64,000 nucleotides of DNA, taken from Clavaria fumosa. Lineage: Eukaryota; Basidiomycota; Agaricomycetes; Agaricales; Clavariaceae. The translations under genes were made by a program, and so were the position numbers. Positions 1-10,690 of this stretch are shown here, in pieces. Under the pieces are notes generated by a model that made no database searches, was not told the DNA's origin, and was given only the letters and a program-made list of their open reading frames with translations. The stretch is from contig OX637798.1 of the NCBI GenBank assembly GCA_951802425.1, positions 1,426,001 to 1,490,000 of the forward strand, written 5' to 3'. Within the stretch, counting starts at the first letter, position 1. Each line of letters starts with the position of its first letter.

Positions 1-622
1 CCCAATGGACAATGGACGCGAATCTGTTGAACGAAATGGTATATTTCGTCAACTTCTGGTCCTCGTGCATCTGGAGGCGTTCAAGTTCGAACTCCGCCTC
101 ATGGATCACGTCGTAAGGACCAAAGTTCTCTGTAAGTTGAGCAACGAACATCTTATAGTTCGAAAGGACCGGATGGCCTTCGCCATCCAGGATCATTGGT
201 TCGAACCATTCCAGGGCAAAGCCCCGGAGAAAGGAAAGGACATAGCATACCTTATGAGAATCGGATTTGAACGCTCTAGGGTGATCAAGGAAGTTCAATT
301 GGCATTGGACCAAGAAGCTTTTCAACTTCTTGGCATCCGAGCCATCGAAGGTATCAGGGTCTTGTGGTTTAACCGTCTCTGGGCGCTTGTTAGCATCAAT
401 GATCTTCTGAAGGAGATGCGCCGGAGTTAGTTTGCGTTTGGCTCGAGATGTCGGAGGTTCATTTAGCTCGTCATCGTCATCAGTGACCGAGGGATCTGAC
501 TCTTCGTTGTGGTCCGGAGGTCCGGACACACTCGGAGTCGGAGTATTGTCGGCCGGTTCTGGAATGTCGACATCGTCGGCAACAGGAGGTGGAAGTCGAG
601 CACCGGAATGTGTAGTAGGCAT
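1..622 (-). CDS. Partial Gag of a Ty3/Gypsy LTR retrotransposon
   Basis: The reading frame starts at ATG 622-620 (MPTTHSGARLPPP) and stays open to the left edge, so the C-terminus, pol and 3' LTR are outside the window. After an acidic Ser/Asp/Glu/Pro-rich N-terminus of about 70 residues comes the Gag capsid-like core: FDGSDAKKLKSFL, then FLRGFALEWFEP, then an NFGPYDVIHEAEFELERL stretch. This is the pattern of retrotransposon Gag proteins of Agaricomycete Gypsy elements, which form the cytoplasmic virus-like particle around the element RNA. The LTR at 663-1365 lies immediately upstream in the same orientation. The frame was read by hand and no stop was noticed. I could not assign a tRNA primer-binding site in the 40-bp leader (623-662). 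Confidence 0.8.
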   Translation of the reverse strand, partial: MPTTHSGARLPPPVADDVDIPEPADNTPTPSVSGPPDHNEESDPSVTDDDDELNEPPTSRAKRKLTPAHLLQKIIDANKRPETVKPQDPDTFDGSDAKKLKSFLVQCQLNFLDHPRAFKSDSHKVCYVLSFLRGFALEWFEPMILDGEGHPVLSNYKMFVAQLTENFGPYDVIHEAEFELERLQMHEDQKLTKYTISFNRFASIVHW

Positions 623-662
623 TGTTAAGTTTGTATATACGAGGTTTGAAGTTTGAATATAC

Positions 663-1365
663 TGTCAGGGTCCTAACAAGGTTAGCGGCGAAGGGGTTAG
701 CGGAGTGGAGCGGAGATGTTCTATCAGAGTCCGGTCGGAGTCCGATATTGGTGAAACGGAGAAGTAAATAAGGGAAGGAGACTTATGGGACTGCGGCCTC
801 AACGTATGTGTTGTGCCACCACGTATATACTTGTCCCTATTTACCAATCAAGAACAATACCTAAGAGAGAATCAGAACGTAAGTCAAACTCCGAAGTGAT
901 CAGAGTCCGTCAGAGTGGTCGGAGTTGGTCGGATGATGTGGAGAACGTCGAGGACAATGAGGACAAAAGCTCAGAGATGTTTTTGGAATCAAGAGACGTT
1001 ATATTCGAACTGAGGAGCAGGGAGATACAGGTGGAAACTTATACTGCAAGGACAGAGTATAGGAGTAATGTGAAACAATGTACATATCAAATTACTAGGA
1101 GAGTTTCACCACTTGTGCCTGTGCAATTTTCATGGAACAAAGAAACAACAACAAAAAAGCGACTCCCATGGGTCAAGGGTATCCTCTCAATGGTAAACAG
1201 AATGAGGGGATGGAGGGAGAAGGTTCTGGAATGAAGTCTGAATGGTCCGAAGGCCAGCGGAGTAAAGTCCGATGAAGGTGCGGAGCGGAGCGCACAGAGT
1301 TATGGCGGAGCGGATCGGAGTCCGGAGTGGGGGTCGTGCTTATGCAAGCGGATGGGGTCGTAACA
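663..1365 (-). mobile_element. 5' LTR of the Gypsy element, with 5-bp target duplication
   Basis: This is a 703-bp segment beginning TGTCAGGGTCC and ending TCGTAACA on the plus strand. In element sense it runs TGTTACGACC...GGACCCTGACA, so it has the TG...CA ends of an LTR. The right boundary is fixed by comparison with the intact KDZ gene downstream: that copy reads GATT-AGTCT-ACAGAGTGG, and here AGTCT (1366-1370) resumes directly after the LTR, giving a 5-bp target-site duplication. The interior is rich in CGGAGTCCGGAG-type repeats. A GTATATACG motif near 823-833 could be the TATA box in minus-strand sense. Small ORFs inside it are not considered real. Confidence 0.75.
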
Positions 1366-1370
1366 AGTCT

Positions 1371-1627
1371 ACAGAGTGGTTTGGTTGAGAGCAAGTGCAA
1401 GGTTCAATCGCTGGGATGAGGAAGTCACTTTGCTTCAGCAGGAAATGAAGTGGACAGCCGCATTTTTCAAGCACAAGAAAGATCAATGGGAGCAAATAGC
1501 AATGAATGAAAGAAATGTAAGGAGTGGGCTGGCATGTTATGCTCACAAGCAGGAGGTGGTATGGGAAAGATTTGAAGGACATGCAAGGAAGATTTTTAGA
1601 AGTAGTTATCAACTGGAGCCAATCTAA
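1371..1627 (+). pseudogene. Truncated C-terminal end of a KDZ transposase (resident element)
   Basis: The last 83 codons of a KDZ transposase (MVWLRASARFNRWDEEV ... FRSSYQLEPI, stop at 1627) lie on the plus strand. They are almost identical to the C-terminus of the complete copy at 3705-3956 on the minus strand, differing for example by Y versus C near the end. The upstream part of this gene was displaced when the Gypsy element inserted at 1365/1366 and now lies left of the window. The fragment belongs to the older resident KDZ element, whose minisatellite follows at 1716-2480. Confidence 0.85.
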
Positions 1628-1715
1628 TGAGCCTTCTTCATAGTGCAGTTGATAGGTCTACTGTGAAGTGCAGGAATATCTCTGCTGGACTGGTGTCATA
1701 CAGGACATGGATATC
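1628..1715. other. 3' flank of the resident KDZ gene
   Basis: This stretch after the stop codon is inverted-repeat matched to 3610-3704, the 3' flank of the complete KDZ gene. Both contain the segment reading TATCAACTGCACTATGAAG on the 3704 side. It is the non-coding tail between transposase and subterminal minisatellite; nothing else is seen. Confidence 0.6.
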
Positions 1716-2480
1716 CCAATATCTCCAATGATATCCTATTTAATGTAGTGGCTTGGATTCAAACCAGTCACGGATATCCTATTGACTTTGGCGGCTCGGA
1801 TTACAACCAGTCAAGGATATCCTATTTATTTTGGTAGCCTTGATTCGCACTAGTCAAGGATATCCCATTTATTTTGGTAGCCTGGATTCAAACTAGTCAA
1901 GGATATCCTATTTACTTTGGTAGCCTAGATTGGAACTAGTCAAGGATATCCTATTTATTTTGGTAGCCTGGATTCAAACTAGTCAAGGATATCCTATTTA
2001 TTTTGGTAGCCTTGATTCGCACTAGTCAAGGATATCCCATTTACTTTGGTAGCCTGGATTCAAACTAGTCAAGGATATCCTATTTCCTTTGGTAGCCTGG
2101 ATTCAAACTAGTCAAGGATATCCTATTTCCTTTGGTAGCCTTGATTCAAACTAGGCAAGGATATCCTATTTATTTTGATAGCCTTGATTCAAACTAGGCA
2201 AGGGTATCCTATTTACTTTGGTAGCCTAGATTGGAACTAGTCAAGGATATCCTATTTCCTTTGGTAGCCTAGATTGAAACTAGTCAAGGATATCCTATTT
2301 ACTTTGGTAGCCTAGATTGGAACTAGTCAAGGATATCCTATTTATTTTGGTAGCCTGGATTCAAACTAGTCAAGGATATCCTATTTATTTTGGTAGCCTT
2401 GATTCAAACTAGGCAAGGATATCCTATTTACTTTGGTAGCCTAGATTGGAACTAGTCAAGGATATCCTATTGATTTTGGT
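1716..2480 (+). repeat. 43-bp minisatellite of the resident element, left part
   Basis: About 17 head-to-tail units of roughly 43 bp. Each carries AAGGATATCCTATTTA followed by a TTTGGTAGCC core and an AACTAGTC or AACTAGGC end, so almost every unit has an EcoRV site (GATATC). This TAGCC variant matches the array at 17220-18250 and differs from the GTGGC variant inside the complete element. The array is interrupted at 2480 in mid-unit (GATTTTGGT) and resumes at 17220 with TTTTGGTAGCC, which shows it was one array before the 14.7-kb insertion. Confidence 0.9.
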
Positions 2481-2830
2481 CACATAGTTCAGTCGGATAT
2501 TCCAGTATACAACAGGATACCGGACACTGCAAATCCCCTGTATATAACGGGGTACCGGATTCCGCCGGAGATATCTGATTTTCTAGTAATATATGTGGCC
2601 GGCGGAGGATATCCTTGCCAGGATAACCATGGGTTCAGCGAATTAAATAGGATATTCTTGACTGGATAACCTCAGGTCCAGCAAAATTAGATAGGGTATC
2701 CGTGACTGGATTGAATCCAGGCCACCAAATTAAATAGGATATCCTTAACTGGATTGAATCCAAGCAACCATAATAAATAGGATATCCATGACTGAAGAAA
2801 ATCCAGGCCACCAAGTTAAATGGGATATCC
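2481..2830 (+). repeat. Left terminal inverted repeat of the KDZ element
   Basis: A non-minisatellite block from CACATAGTTC through the GGGGTACCGGATTCCGCC and GTGGCCGGCGGAGG segments, then degenerate GATATCC units. It is the inverted counterpart of 16870-17219 and of the resident end 18238-18587. The first 20 bases are the same in 2481 and 18587; the 17219 copy differs by a few transitions. Confidence 0.85.
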
Positions 2831-3600
2831 TGGACTAGTTCCAATCTAGGCTACCAAAGTAAATAGGATATCCTTGCCTAGTTTGAATCAAGGCTACCAA
2901 AATAAATGGGATATCCTTGATTAGTTTGAATCCAGGCTACCAAAATAAATAGGATATCCTTGACTAGTTCCAATCTAGGCTACCAAAGTAAATAGGATAT
3001 CCTTGCCTAGTTTGAATCAAGGCTACCAAACTAAATAGGATATCCTTGACGAGTTTGAATCAAGGCTACCAAAATAAATAGGATATCCTTGACTAGTTCC
3101 AATCTAGGCTACCAAAGTAAATAGGATATCCTTGCCTAGTTTGAATCAAGGCCACCAAAATAAATAGGATATCCTTGACTAGTTCCAATCTAGGCTACGA
3201 AAGTAAATAGGATATCCTTGCCTAGTTTGAATCAAGGCTACCAAAGTAAATAGGATATCCTTGCCTAGTTTGATCAAGGCTACCAAAATAAATGGGATAT
3301 CCTTGATTAGTTTGAATCCAGGCTACCAAAATAAATAGGATATCCTTGACTAGTTTGAATCAAGGCCACCAAAATAAATAGGATATCCTTGACTAGTTCC
3401 AATCTAGGCTACGAAAGTAAATAGGATATCCTTGCCTAGTTTGAATCAAGGCTACCAAAATAAATGGGATATCCTTGATTAGTTTGAATCCAGGCTACCA
3501 AAATAAATAGGATATCCTTGACTGGTTGTAATCTGAGCTGCCAAAGTCAATAGGATATCCGTGACTGGTTTGAATCCAAGCCACTACATTAAATAGGATA
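2831..3600 (-). repeat. Subterminal 43-bp minisatellite, transposase side
   Basis: About 18 units of the same family as 1716-2480 but inverted (TAAATAGGATATCCTTG...CAAGGCTACC). Each holds an EcoRV site. Together with 1716-2480 it makes a very large palindrome around the 2481 terminus, produced by the tail-to-tail meeting of two KDZ elements. Confidence 0.9.
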
Positions 3601-3704
3601 TCATTGGAGATATTGGGATATCCATGTCCTGTATGACACCAGTCCAGCAGAGATATTCCTGCACTTCACAGTAGACCTATCAACTGCACTATGAAGAAGG
3701 CTCA

Positions 3705-6700
3705 TTAGATTGGCTCCAGTTGACAACTACTTCTAAAAATCTTCCTTGCATGTCCTTCAAATCTTTCCCATACCACCTCCTGCTTGTGAGCATAACATGC
3801 CAGCCCACTCCTTACATTTCTTTCATTCATTGCTATTTGCTCCCATTGATCTTTCTTGTGCTTGAAAAATGCGGCTGTCCACTTCATTTCCTGCTGAAGC
3901 AAAGTGACTTCCTCATCCCAGCGATTGAACCTTGCACTTGCTCTCAACCAAACCACTCTGTAGACTAATCATTTGTCAATTTTTCATTCATGACATACCA
4001 CACCATCCACTCACATTCCTTCATTCTCTCACTGCATTCTCCTTTGTTCATCCCACTATCCAACCTCCACAACCAGGATAGTTTCTCTGATCGCTGACCA
4101 ATCCTGTTTTCTTCGATCACGTCCCCAGGCATTTTCAAGTCATCTTTTGAGATGTCCTGATACTTTGGATCCAGGGAACCCAGTCTCTGGGCTGCAGCTC
4201 GAGCCCTTTTATATTCCCTGACTGCCTGCTGTACCCGTGACTCCATGGAGTGCACTTGACTCCAAGCTCTGGTAGCAAGTTGTTGACTCTTGCACTTCTG
4301 GACCTGAACAATTGATATCTCAGTGCTGGTATTAAAATGATCAATGAGCCCACCTTTTCTCTGAATATAAGAGACTTCTCCCCCAAGGCAATCCTAAGTT
4401 TTTCAAGGGCATCATTCATTTGTCCAACCCGGAGTTTCGCTTCACATGCAGCCATGTCTTCCAAACCACTTTCCATGTGATTCTCGCCACCCATGTTTGA
4501 TGGAAGGAATATAGTCATCGCCTCGGGGTGAAGCCCATTGCTGTCATCCTCCCACTCATCAGCTGTGCCTAGATCATTGTCCTCGATCTCGCTTTCATTC
4601 TCCTGGTACAATAGATGGTTTTCTCCCAAGTCAATAGCCTTGCCCATGAAGAGAGTCGAGTCAGACCAGCATTTCTCATATTTTGTAATCCTGATTTGAA
4701 GGCGCCTTCTTTTCTCCTCAAGCTCTCTTCGCTGGGATGTTGAAGGTTTTCTCAGTGTCTTTGTATATGCTGCTAATGATGCTCTAGTGGTATGTGAATG
4801 TAAATCGCAAAGAAATACACGTCATAATGAGAACTTACTGTTCATTTTCCAACTGTATGCCTAAAGCTAGAAGACTGGCACCACCAGATAAATCACCTGC
4901 GTTCCGTTCCTTCTGTGATAGCTCTAGTTCAATTTCTGCACAGCTAGGGGCTTCAAAGCACTTCAATCAAAAGCAAAAAGGGGTAAGAAATGGCCAACCA
5001 TTTGTTTTTGCAACATCATATATTCTGAGCAAATCTCCTCGCTCAGTCATTGCTCTTTCCTCCAATTGCCTCCACTCTGATACCCATGTATGGCTGATTC
5101 TAGCTGTCAATTCATCCAGAGCTGATTTAGTTTCTGCCTGTTGCTGTTGCGCATTCTTCCACTTCGTAAGGATTGAATGTGCTTTGTTTTAAACACATCA
5201 AAAAAATATCTATGACCATAAGAACACATACTTACATGCTTTGATCATCTTCTTCCAGTTAGAATCATTCATGTGGTTGTCGAGAACCTCCTGTTGATGA
5301 GCTTGAGACATTCCTCTGGTATGGCTGGCTGCTTTGCCAAGGGTTGACCAGAGACTTTCCAAAATCTCGCCATCCAATTGCCCCACACCTTGAACAAAGT
5401 TCAAGGAGAAAAGTGCAAAGCACTCCTTGATATGTGCTCCCAAGTGAAATTTCCCTACTGTTGTGATAATCTTCAGGCCATCATTGAGATGCAGGTATTT
5501 GCTTGCTTCAACTCGGTCCCGAAAGTGTCTTCCCCATTCACATCCTATGTCATAGACAAAAAGCACCTTCTTGATGACATTTACTCTCTGAAGGGCTTGG
5601 CAAAGTGAATAATCAATGTTTGCCTGCCTGAAAAAACAAAACTTAGCCCAGACACCTTGAAGATTATAAGTCTTACCTCTCTCCCTTCTGAAAATCAACG
5701 AAGCTGTGTGGATAAAAGCATCCATGACGTGCACAAGCACATACTCCGCCTCCAGTTGCTCGTAGGTGATCTCGTTTTCGTCCACTGTGACCGTTCACCT
5801 GGGTAATTGCTCGATGATTGTGACATCTTGGTTTCTATAGAATGTTGTCAACAAATATCCTGAATGGTGTCCAACTTGAAGGGTCACCTGTTTTACTTCG
5901 ACAGATGCAGCAATGTGAGCTTGGTAGGGTTTATCCTGGACCATAAAACCTCTTCCATCACTTAAGGAGACATCACCCTCAGAGCATTTCAACTTCACAT
6001 GCTCCAGTTTAAAATTTCCATCAGCTACGATAGATCGGTGATAAATGCTACTGTAATTTTTAATCAATTTCTGCATTTGGAAAAAAATTTAATGAACTTA
6101 CGGATTCATGGATTCTTTCACCTCTTCAACTGCCACATTTATTCCAGGTTGAGGGCAGGTAGGGCAAAAAAGTGCAAGGTCACCAGGTGTCTGCTCTTGC
6201 TCAGGATGATGTGCAAATCCTGCCCTCTTAAGCATTTCCAGATGCCTCCACTGTCTTGAGACCCTCATGAGTTCATGGTAACGATCCTGAAAACCTTTGG
6301 GGTTAGGATGTTGTATCTAATCAGGAGGTTTTGCTACTTACTGGGATCGAAGAGGGAAATCCACTATTAGTCATTCTCTGCAGCTTTGAGTAGAAGCTTC
6401 GTGCAGCAGTTTTGCACTCCATAACATCGATATGAAACAACTTGAGGACATCAAATGTGAATGCAGTTGAGGGCCTCTGAAGACTGGCAGGGAAAAAGCG
6501 CATCCGAAGCAGCTGGAGATGATTAGATGGTGCATTTGGACAGATGCACCATTTCACTGGACGCTTGAAAACACCAGAGCTGGTTATGAATGTTATTCCA
6601 TGAGTCTGTTGAAAGCTGTCCACCCCTGGCAGCAGTTCTTCCAGAGACTCATCATCATCAGACTCATCCCCATCCCAGATTCTTCGTTCATCAATCACAG

Positions 6701-7341
6701 TGTGAGGAAGTTCAGCATGGTATCCAGGGCACAAATTGCCGCCATGGCCAAGATTGATGGAAAGCCCCATATCTCCAAGGTCGCTCCTGTCAAAAAATGT
6801 TCCTGTCCATTTTTTGATTTGATGGAATGGATGGCGTTGATGTTGCAGAAGGCAGCAATCAAGGCAGATGAGTTGGGTGCTGTACAAACAGTCAAAACAC
6901 CGGTATAAAGCCAAGGGTTTGTGACAGAGCATGCAGTTCTGGTTTTCAGGAGGAGCTTCAAACTCCATTAATTCAGAGAGATGCAGATTGCATGCATTGT
7001 CCTTCCATTCTTGAAGGAAATCATTTTGTGTCTGCAGAATGTCAATGTAAATCAAAATTGGTCAGAATTAATTCAACTACCTTCCCCTTTCTTGGCCTTT
7101 TTGAATTTGAATCTGAACTTTCCTGTCCAGGCAGTATGTCTTCCTTCCCAAAATCCAAATTTTCATACAGATGGCTGGGCTCCCTTGCTCGTTTTTTAGG
7201 TTGAGATGGGGATTGAGAACCTGCTCTAGTGTTATGAGTGATCTGCTGATCTTTTTTCCTGACCTTCCTCCCCCTTGAGAGCTTTTTTACTGTGTATGTT
7301 CTCTCTACTGCTCGTCCTTCTTTCCCAATGACTGACCGCAT
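3705..7341 (-). CDS. KDZ transposase with CxC2 cysteine cluster, multi-exon
   Basis: Exons read from the ATG at 7341: a basic, nuclear-type N-terminus (VKKLSRGRKVRKKDQ). Intron 1 is about 48 nt, ending CATTCTGCAG. The CxC2-like zinc cluster follows (CMLCHKPL, RCFDCL, CLDCCLLQH, KWTGTFF, LGHGGNLCPGY, WCICPNAP, RFFPASLQRPSTAFTF), ending ...SGFPSSIP near 6340. Downstream exons carry IVADGNFKLEH, GGVCACARHGCFYPHSFVDF, QKGERQANIDYSL, FVYDIGCEW, KFHLGAH and GQLDGEILESLW. These are the conserved KDZ core blocks, including the DG, YD and DGE acidic positions expected of the RNase H-fold catalytic domain. The last exon ends ...KIFRSSCQLEPI at 3705. Several small introns are needed, for example one between GER and QANID (GTAAGACTTA...TTTTTTCAG). 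I saw no disabling mutation. It should cut and re-insert the element through the terminal repeats. Exact exon borders are approximate. Confidence 0.85.
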
Positions 7342-7959
7342 CTTGAGTGACGTGTCAGTGTCACATGATGTGCTCTCAACATCTCAACATGTGATCAGTC
7401 ACATGATTTTGTGTCTCGTGCTTAAAGAGATGACAGGTGTGTTCATGTTTGTGTTTGTGTACTCCTGCGTGTCATCCTTGGTGCTGACTGTGCAAGTCGG
7501 AGTTCGTGTGTGAGGTAGGTGTGGCGCAGGCTGTTTTCATCCTGTTCCATATTGTCTGCCGTTTCATGTGTTCAACGTCCTGTACTGTTCGGAGGTTGTT
7601 CGGTTGTTGCCTAATGCCATGTTGTAGTCCATTTCGTGATGTAGTGTGTCTTTCGTAACATGAGACGCTGCGTTTTTTACATAGAGCAGGCCTGCGTCCT
7701 CCTTCCCCAAGGACGATGTGACCTCCTAATCTGCCTACGTAGTGGTGAACATAGCACTACTAATGTAATGTATATAATACAGGACTTCAGATTATTAGAA
7801 AACTGCTGGATAAATAGAAAACTGCCAGAGCGAAGCGATGGCCTATCTTGTTTTCACTGAAGGTGATCTTGGAATTGCGTAGGTAGACACGGGTAGCATT
7901 GGAATTTCGTAGGTAGACATGGGTAGCATGGAGGCAAACAAGACAAACTTGTACATGGC
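7342..7959. promoter_or_regulatory. Upstream region of the transposase gene
   Basis: About 600 bp lie between the transposase start and the 3' end of the PHD-type gene, so the transposase promoter must be here. The sequence has clustered CACATGAT/CACATGTGA-type motifs (7360-7410), pyrimidine-rich stretches, and a direct repeat of TAGGTAGACATGGGTAGCAT-like sequence near 7880-7930. I see no clear TATA box and no ORF I would support. Confidence 0.3.
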
Positions 7960-9613
7960 TCAGACAATATTATACATCAAACGTGGCAACTTCCATATAC
8001 CATCCACAATGGCCGGAGTTCCGTACAACAGGCGAGTGGCCCATCCTGTCGGGCCCTTTGGCAAGGTTGCGTCACCCAAGCCAGAGGGTTTCTTGTCGGC
8101 CCAACCACAAGGACAGCTTGCCTGGTAACTGCCCGATTTGCTGTCCAGTAGCTTGAATGTGAGGGTCCGAATTGCGTAACACTTCGGGCACTGGAGGGCG
8201 TTGGCATCACCGAATGGGCGGAGTTGGTGGTGAACCCATATGTATTCCAAGGCGAATCTGTGAGACAAAAGAAGGATGGAGGTGTGGGCACCAAGACCCT
8301 CCTCCTCCTTGAGAAGATCTGGCAGAATTCGGAGGATCGAGAAACATTCGATGAAATTTTTGATGATAAGTTTTGTGAGGAATGGAATAGCTAGATGGGG
8401 AAAGAAATTGGCTTGGCCAAAGCCAATGACGTGATTGAAATATGCACTGGGCATCATCAGCATTGGAAGCAGAGGTGGGGCCAAGACATACCTTTGAGCA
8501 AAATCTGTCACTGCTTTGCACGATGCCGCGTTCTCCCAAACTCCACCACAAACCTCGAGGACAAGAAGTGAATGTACTTCCTGTGCAAACTGAAGGAGAT
8601 CTTGCCCAAAAATTTGAGCCAGAAACTTTTGAAAAGGTAGACTACATCAGTAAGCGACCATTTGATGGTATGGATGAGCTTACGCTTTCAACTTGGATTC
8701 CTGAGTTATTAGCACAATGGAGGTCACCATTCTCGGGATTGGCGTGGGTAAACAGGAATACGACGAGCCTCCGGACTCCAAATCTGTTTGGAGCAATCAG
8801 CTGCGTTCAATCGTAATAAAACGGACTCACTGTTGAAAGCTTTTGATGATATCCTTGAGAACTCTCTGATGCTTGGCCAATGATCTTGGATTCGCCGCAT
8901 CAATATCCAAGACTACCTCTTTGGTAAATAACATCCTTCTTTCAGATATGCTGGCGAACCAGCCGGCCAAGGTGTTGGCGACGGAAATGTATGGATCGCC
9001 TTGGGTTGGGATCGTGCACAGTCGAATGTTGACGATGGCCAACGAGTTCGTGTTTTGCCGTGCGTAATTGCCCCTTAGTGTCGTGGGCTTGATATGCCCA
9101 ATGACACTTTTGATGGGCTCGCCATTGCGGTAGAGAGGCTGTAATTCAACATTCTGTGTCAATAAATTTGTGTTGATAAAGATCAGTACTTACATAGAAG
9201 GGCTCAGCTCGATTCTCTGAGCCTAAATGACAGCCCATGCAAAAAAATTTGACGTCGGGCTCTTTGATGAGCTTGGAGCCTCCGGAAAGATCGAGGCATT
9301 TGCTGCACACGGCTCGCTCACAAAAATCGCAGTCCAAGAGATTTCCGCCATCGCCGCAGCTGCAGCACCACTGCAAAAGGTCAGTACTATATTAGATGGA
9401 GTTAAGTAGTCTGACTTCATCATTTGGGGCTCTGTCACCTGTCTGTGTCCCTTGATCAGCTCGATCAAATCGACAGAAGAGTCGAGGACTCACCCTAATT
9501 CCAATCGGTTGAGCGATAGGCTGCACATTTTGTTTGATGGCAGACGGGTGAAGGGTCACTCTCACACATGGAGCACCAGTTGACCTGGATGCCGATTGTT
9601 TCGTTCTTGGCAT
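7960..9613 (-). CDS. Histone H3 tail-mimic protein with PHD-like zinc finger
   Basis: The gene starts at ATG 9613 with MPRTKQSASRSTGAP, which closely parallels the histone H3 N-terminus (ARTKQTARKSTGGKAP) around Lys4. Exon 1 ends at GTGAGTCCTC. A later exon, beginning after TTTTGCAG near 9378, encodes a Cys-rich finger: CCSCGDGGNLLDCDFC, ERAVCSKCLDL, FFCMGCH, the spacing of a PHD/ADD-type histone-reading module. The next exon (about 9155-8830) is an uncharacterised block (VIGHIKPTTLRGNYAR ... KDIIKSFQQ). The last exons (to about 7960) contain LEYIWVHHQLRPFGD and a second zinc-binding pair, CPKCYAIR/CPCGW. I recognise this as an Agaricomycete protein type of unknown function, not a named enzyme. 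Chromatin binding is an inference. Exon borders after the PHD exon are approximate. Confidence 0.65.
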
Positions 9614-9659
9614 TGTGACGGTTCGAGGTCAAAGTGCTTAGCCGCTCAGCCACTCGGTG

Positions 9660-9885
9660 GTCACGTGACTTACACGTAGGAGCAGAATCTCGCCTTATAA
9701 CAGGTATGAGAGTTCCACAAATTACAAGTAATTATTACAAGTCACATGAAAAAAGTATATGGTCAGGGCAGAAAGGATACTCAATGTGGCCGGCATTGAA
9801 TATCCCCGCTACCCCTCCCCTACTACGACATGAATAACTACTTCTACATCGCACAAAAGACAAAAAAAGGACGACTTGTCAGCGG
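9660..9885. other. Intergenic start of the divergent region
   Basis: Upstream of the PHD-type gene. It contains CACGTG/CACGTAG boxes at 9660-9680 and a T/A-rich stretch; it may hold the minus-strand promoter. No gene seen. Confidence 0.25.
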
Positions 9886-10470
9886 ATGTTTGGTGTGAAG
9901 ACCAGTGAGTCGGGATGTGTCGAAGACGTGATTGTGCTGGAGGGATAGTCAGTGTCAATGTCAGTAAAATAGTAAATGGAAACACACGAAACACCCACAT
10001 TCCCTGCTCCAGACAAGTGTCAGGTGCGAAGACCCGTGTGTCGGGTGTGAAGACCGGTGAGTCGGGATGTGTCGAGGACGTGATTGTGCTGGAGGGATAG
10101 TCAGTGTCAATGTCAGTAAAACAGTAAATGGAAACGCACGAAACACTCACATTCCCTGCCCCAGACCAACAAATACAAGTGTCAGGTGTGAAGACCCATG
10201 TGTCAAGACACGCTTTGCCAGAAGGATAGTGTCAATATGAGTAAAATGGGAAATGGAAACGCACCAAAGTGCCTGCGGCCCCAGATCTTCAAGACTGCCG
10301 AAGGTCTGTGGCATGCGCCGAGGCGCCCAGCCCTGCCCCAGATCATCAAGACCACCGAGGGTCTTGGGAGTGAGTGCACCGAGGCGCTCACCCCCTGCCC
10401 CCAGATCGAAAAAGACCACCGAGGGTCTTGGGAGTGAGTGCACTGAGGCGCTCACTCCCTACCCCCAGAC
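9886..10470 (+). repeat. Imperfect direct repeats, about 150 bp and about 60 bp units
   Basis: Two near-identical copies of a roughly 150-bp unit (GTGAGTCGGGATGTGTCGA ... GGAGGGATAGTCAGTGTCAA ... ATTCCCTGC) lie at about 9902-10040 and 10056-10200. A third, degenerate copy runs to about 10270. It is followed by two or three copies of a shorter unit centred on ACCACCGAGGGTCTTGGGAG (10330-10470). ORFs across it are repetitive by-products and are not supported as genes. Confidence 0.7.
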
Positions 10471-10505
10471 CAAAAGACTGCAAAAGAGATGTTTATGTAT
10501 CTAAG

Positions 10506-10577
10506 GTAGCCTTAGTAGACAAATGACCGTATGCATCTGGTCATTTGTCTACTAAGGCCACCGTCTACTAAGGCTAC
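10506..10577 (+). other. Perfect 20-bp hairpin with a competing third arm
   Basis: GCCTTAGTAGACAAATGACC (10509-10528) is exactly inverted at 10539-10558 across a 10-nt loop. A second inverted partner, GTCTACTAAGGCTAC (10563-10577), pairs with 10506-10520. The left arm can therefore pair with either right arm, giving two mutually exclusive stems. Confidence 0.8.
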
Positions 10578-10690
10578 ATAAAAGATAAAATAAAATATGT
10601 ACCTGTGAGTCAAGAGAGTTGACGAGTTCGAGGAAAGAAGACGGTAGTAGTGGTTAAGGAGAAAGAGATGAGCGTCGAAGCGGTCGGAGT

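Noticed and set aside
785..1234. Plus-strand ORF of 149 codons
   Set aside because: Lies wholly inside the LTR with repeat-driven composition and no recognisable domain.
5650..5785. Frame reading LEAEYVLVHVMDAFIHTASL in the transposase
   Set aside because: The neighbouring frame gives the conserved CACARHGCFYPHSFVDFQKG block with proper splice sites, so this frame is a shadow.
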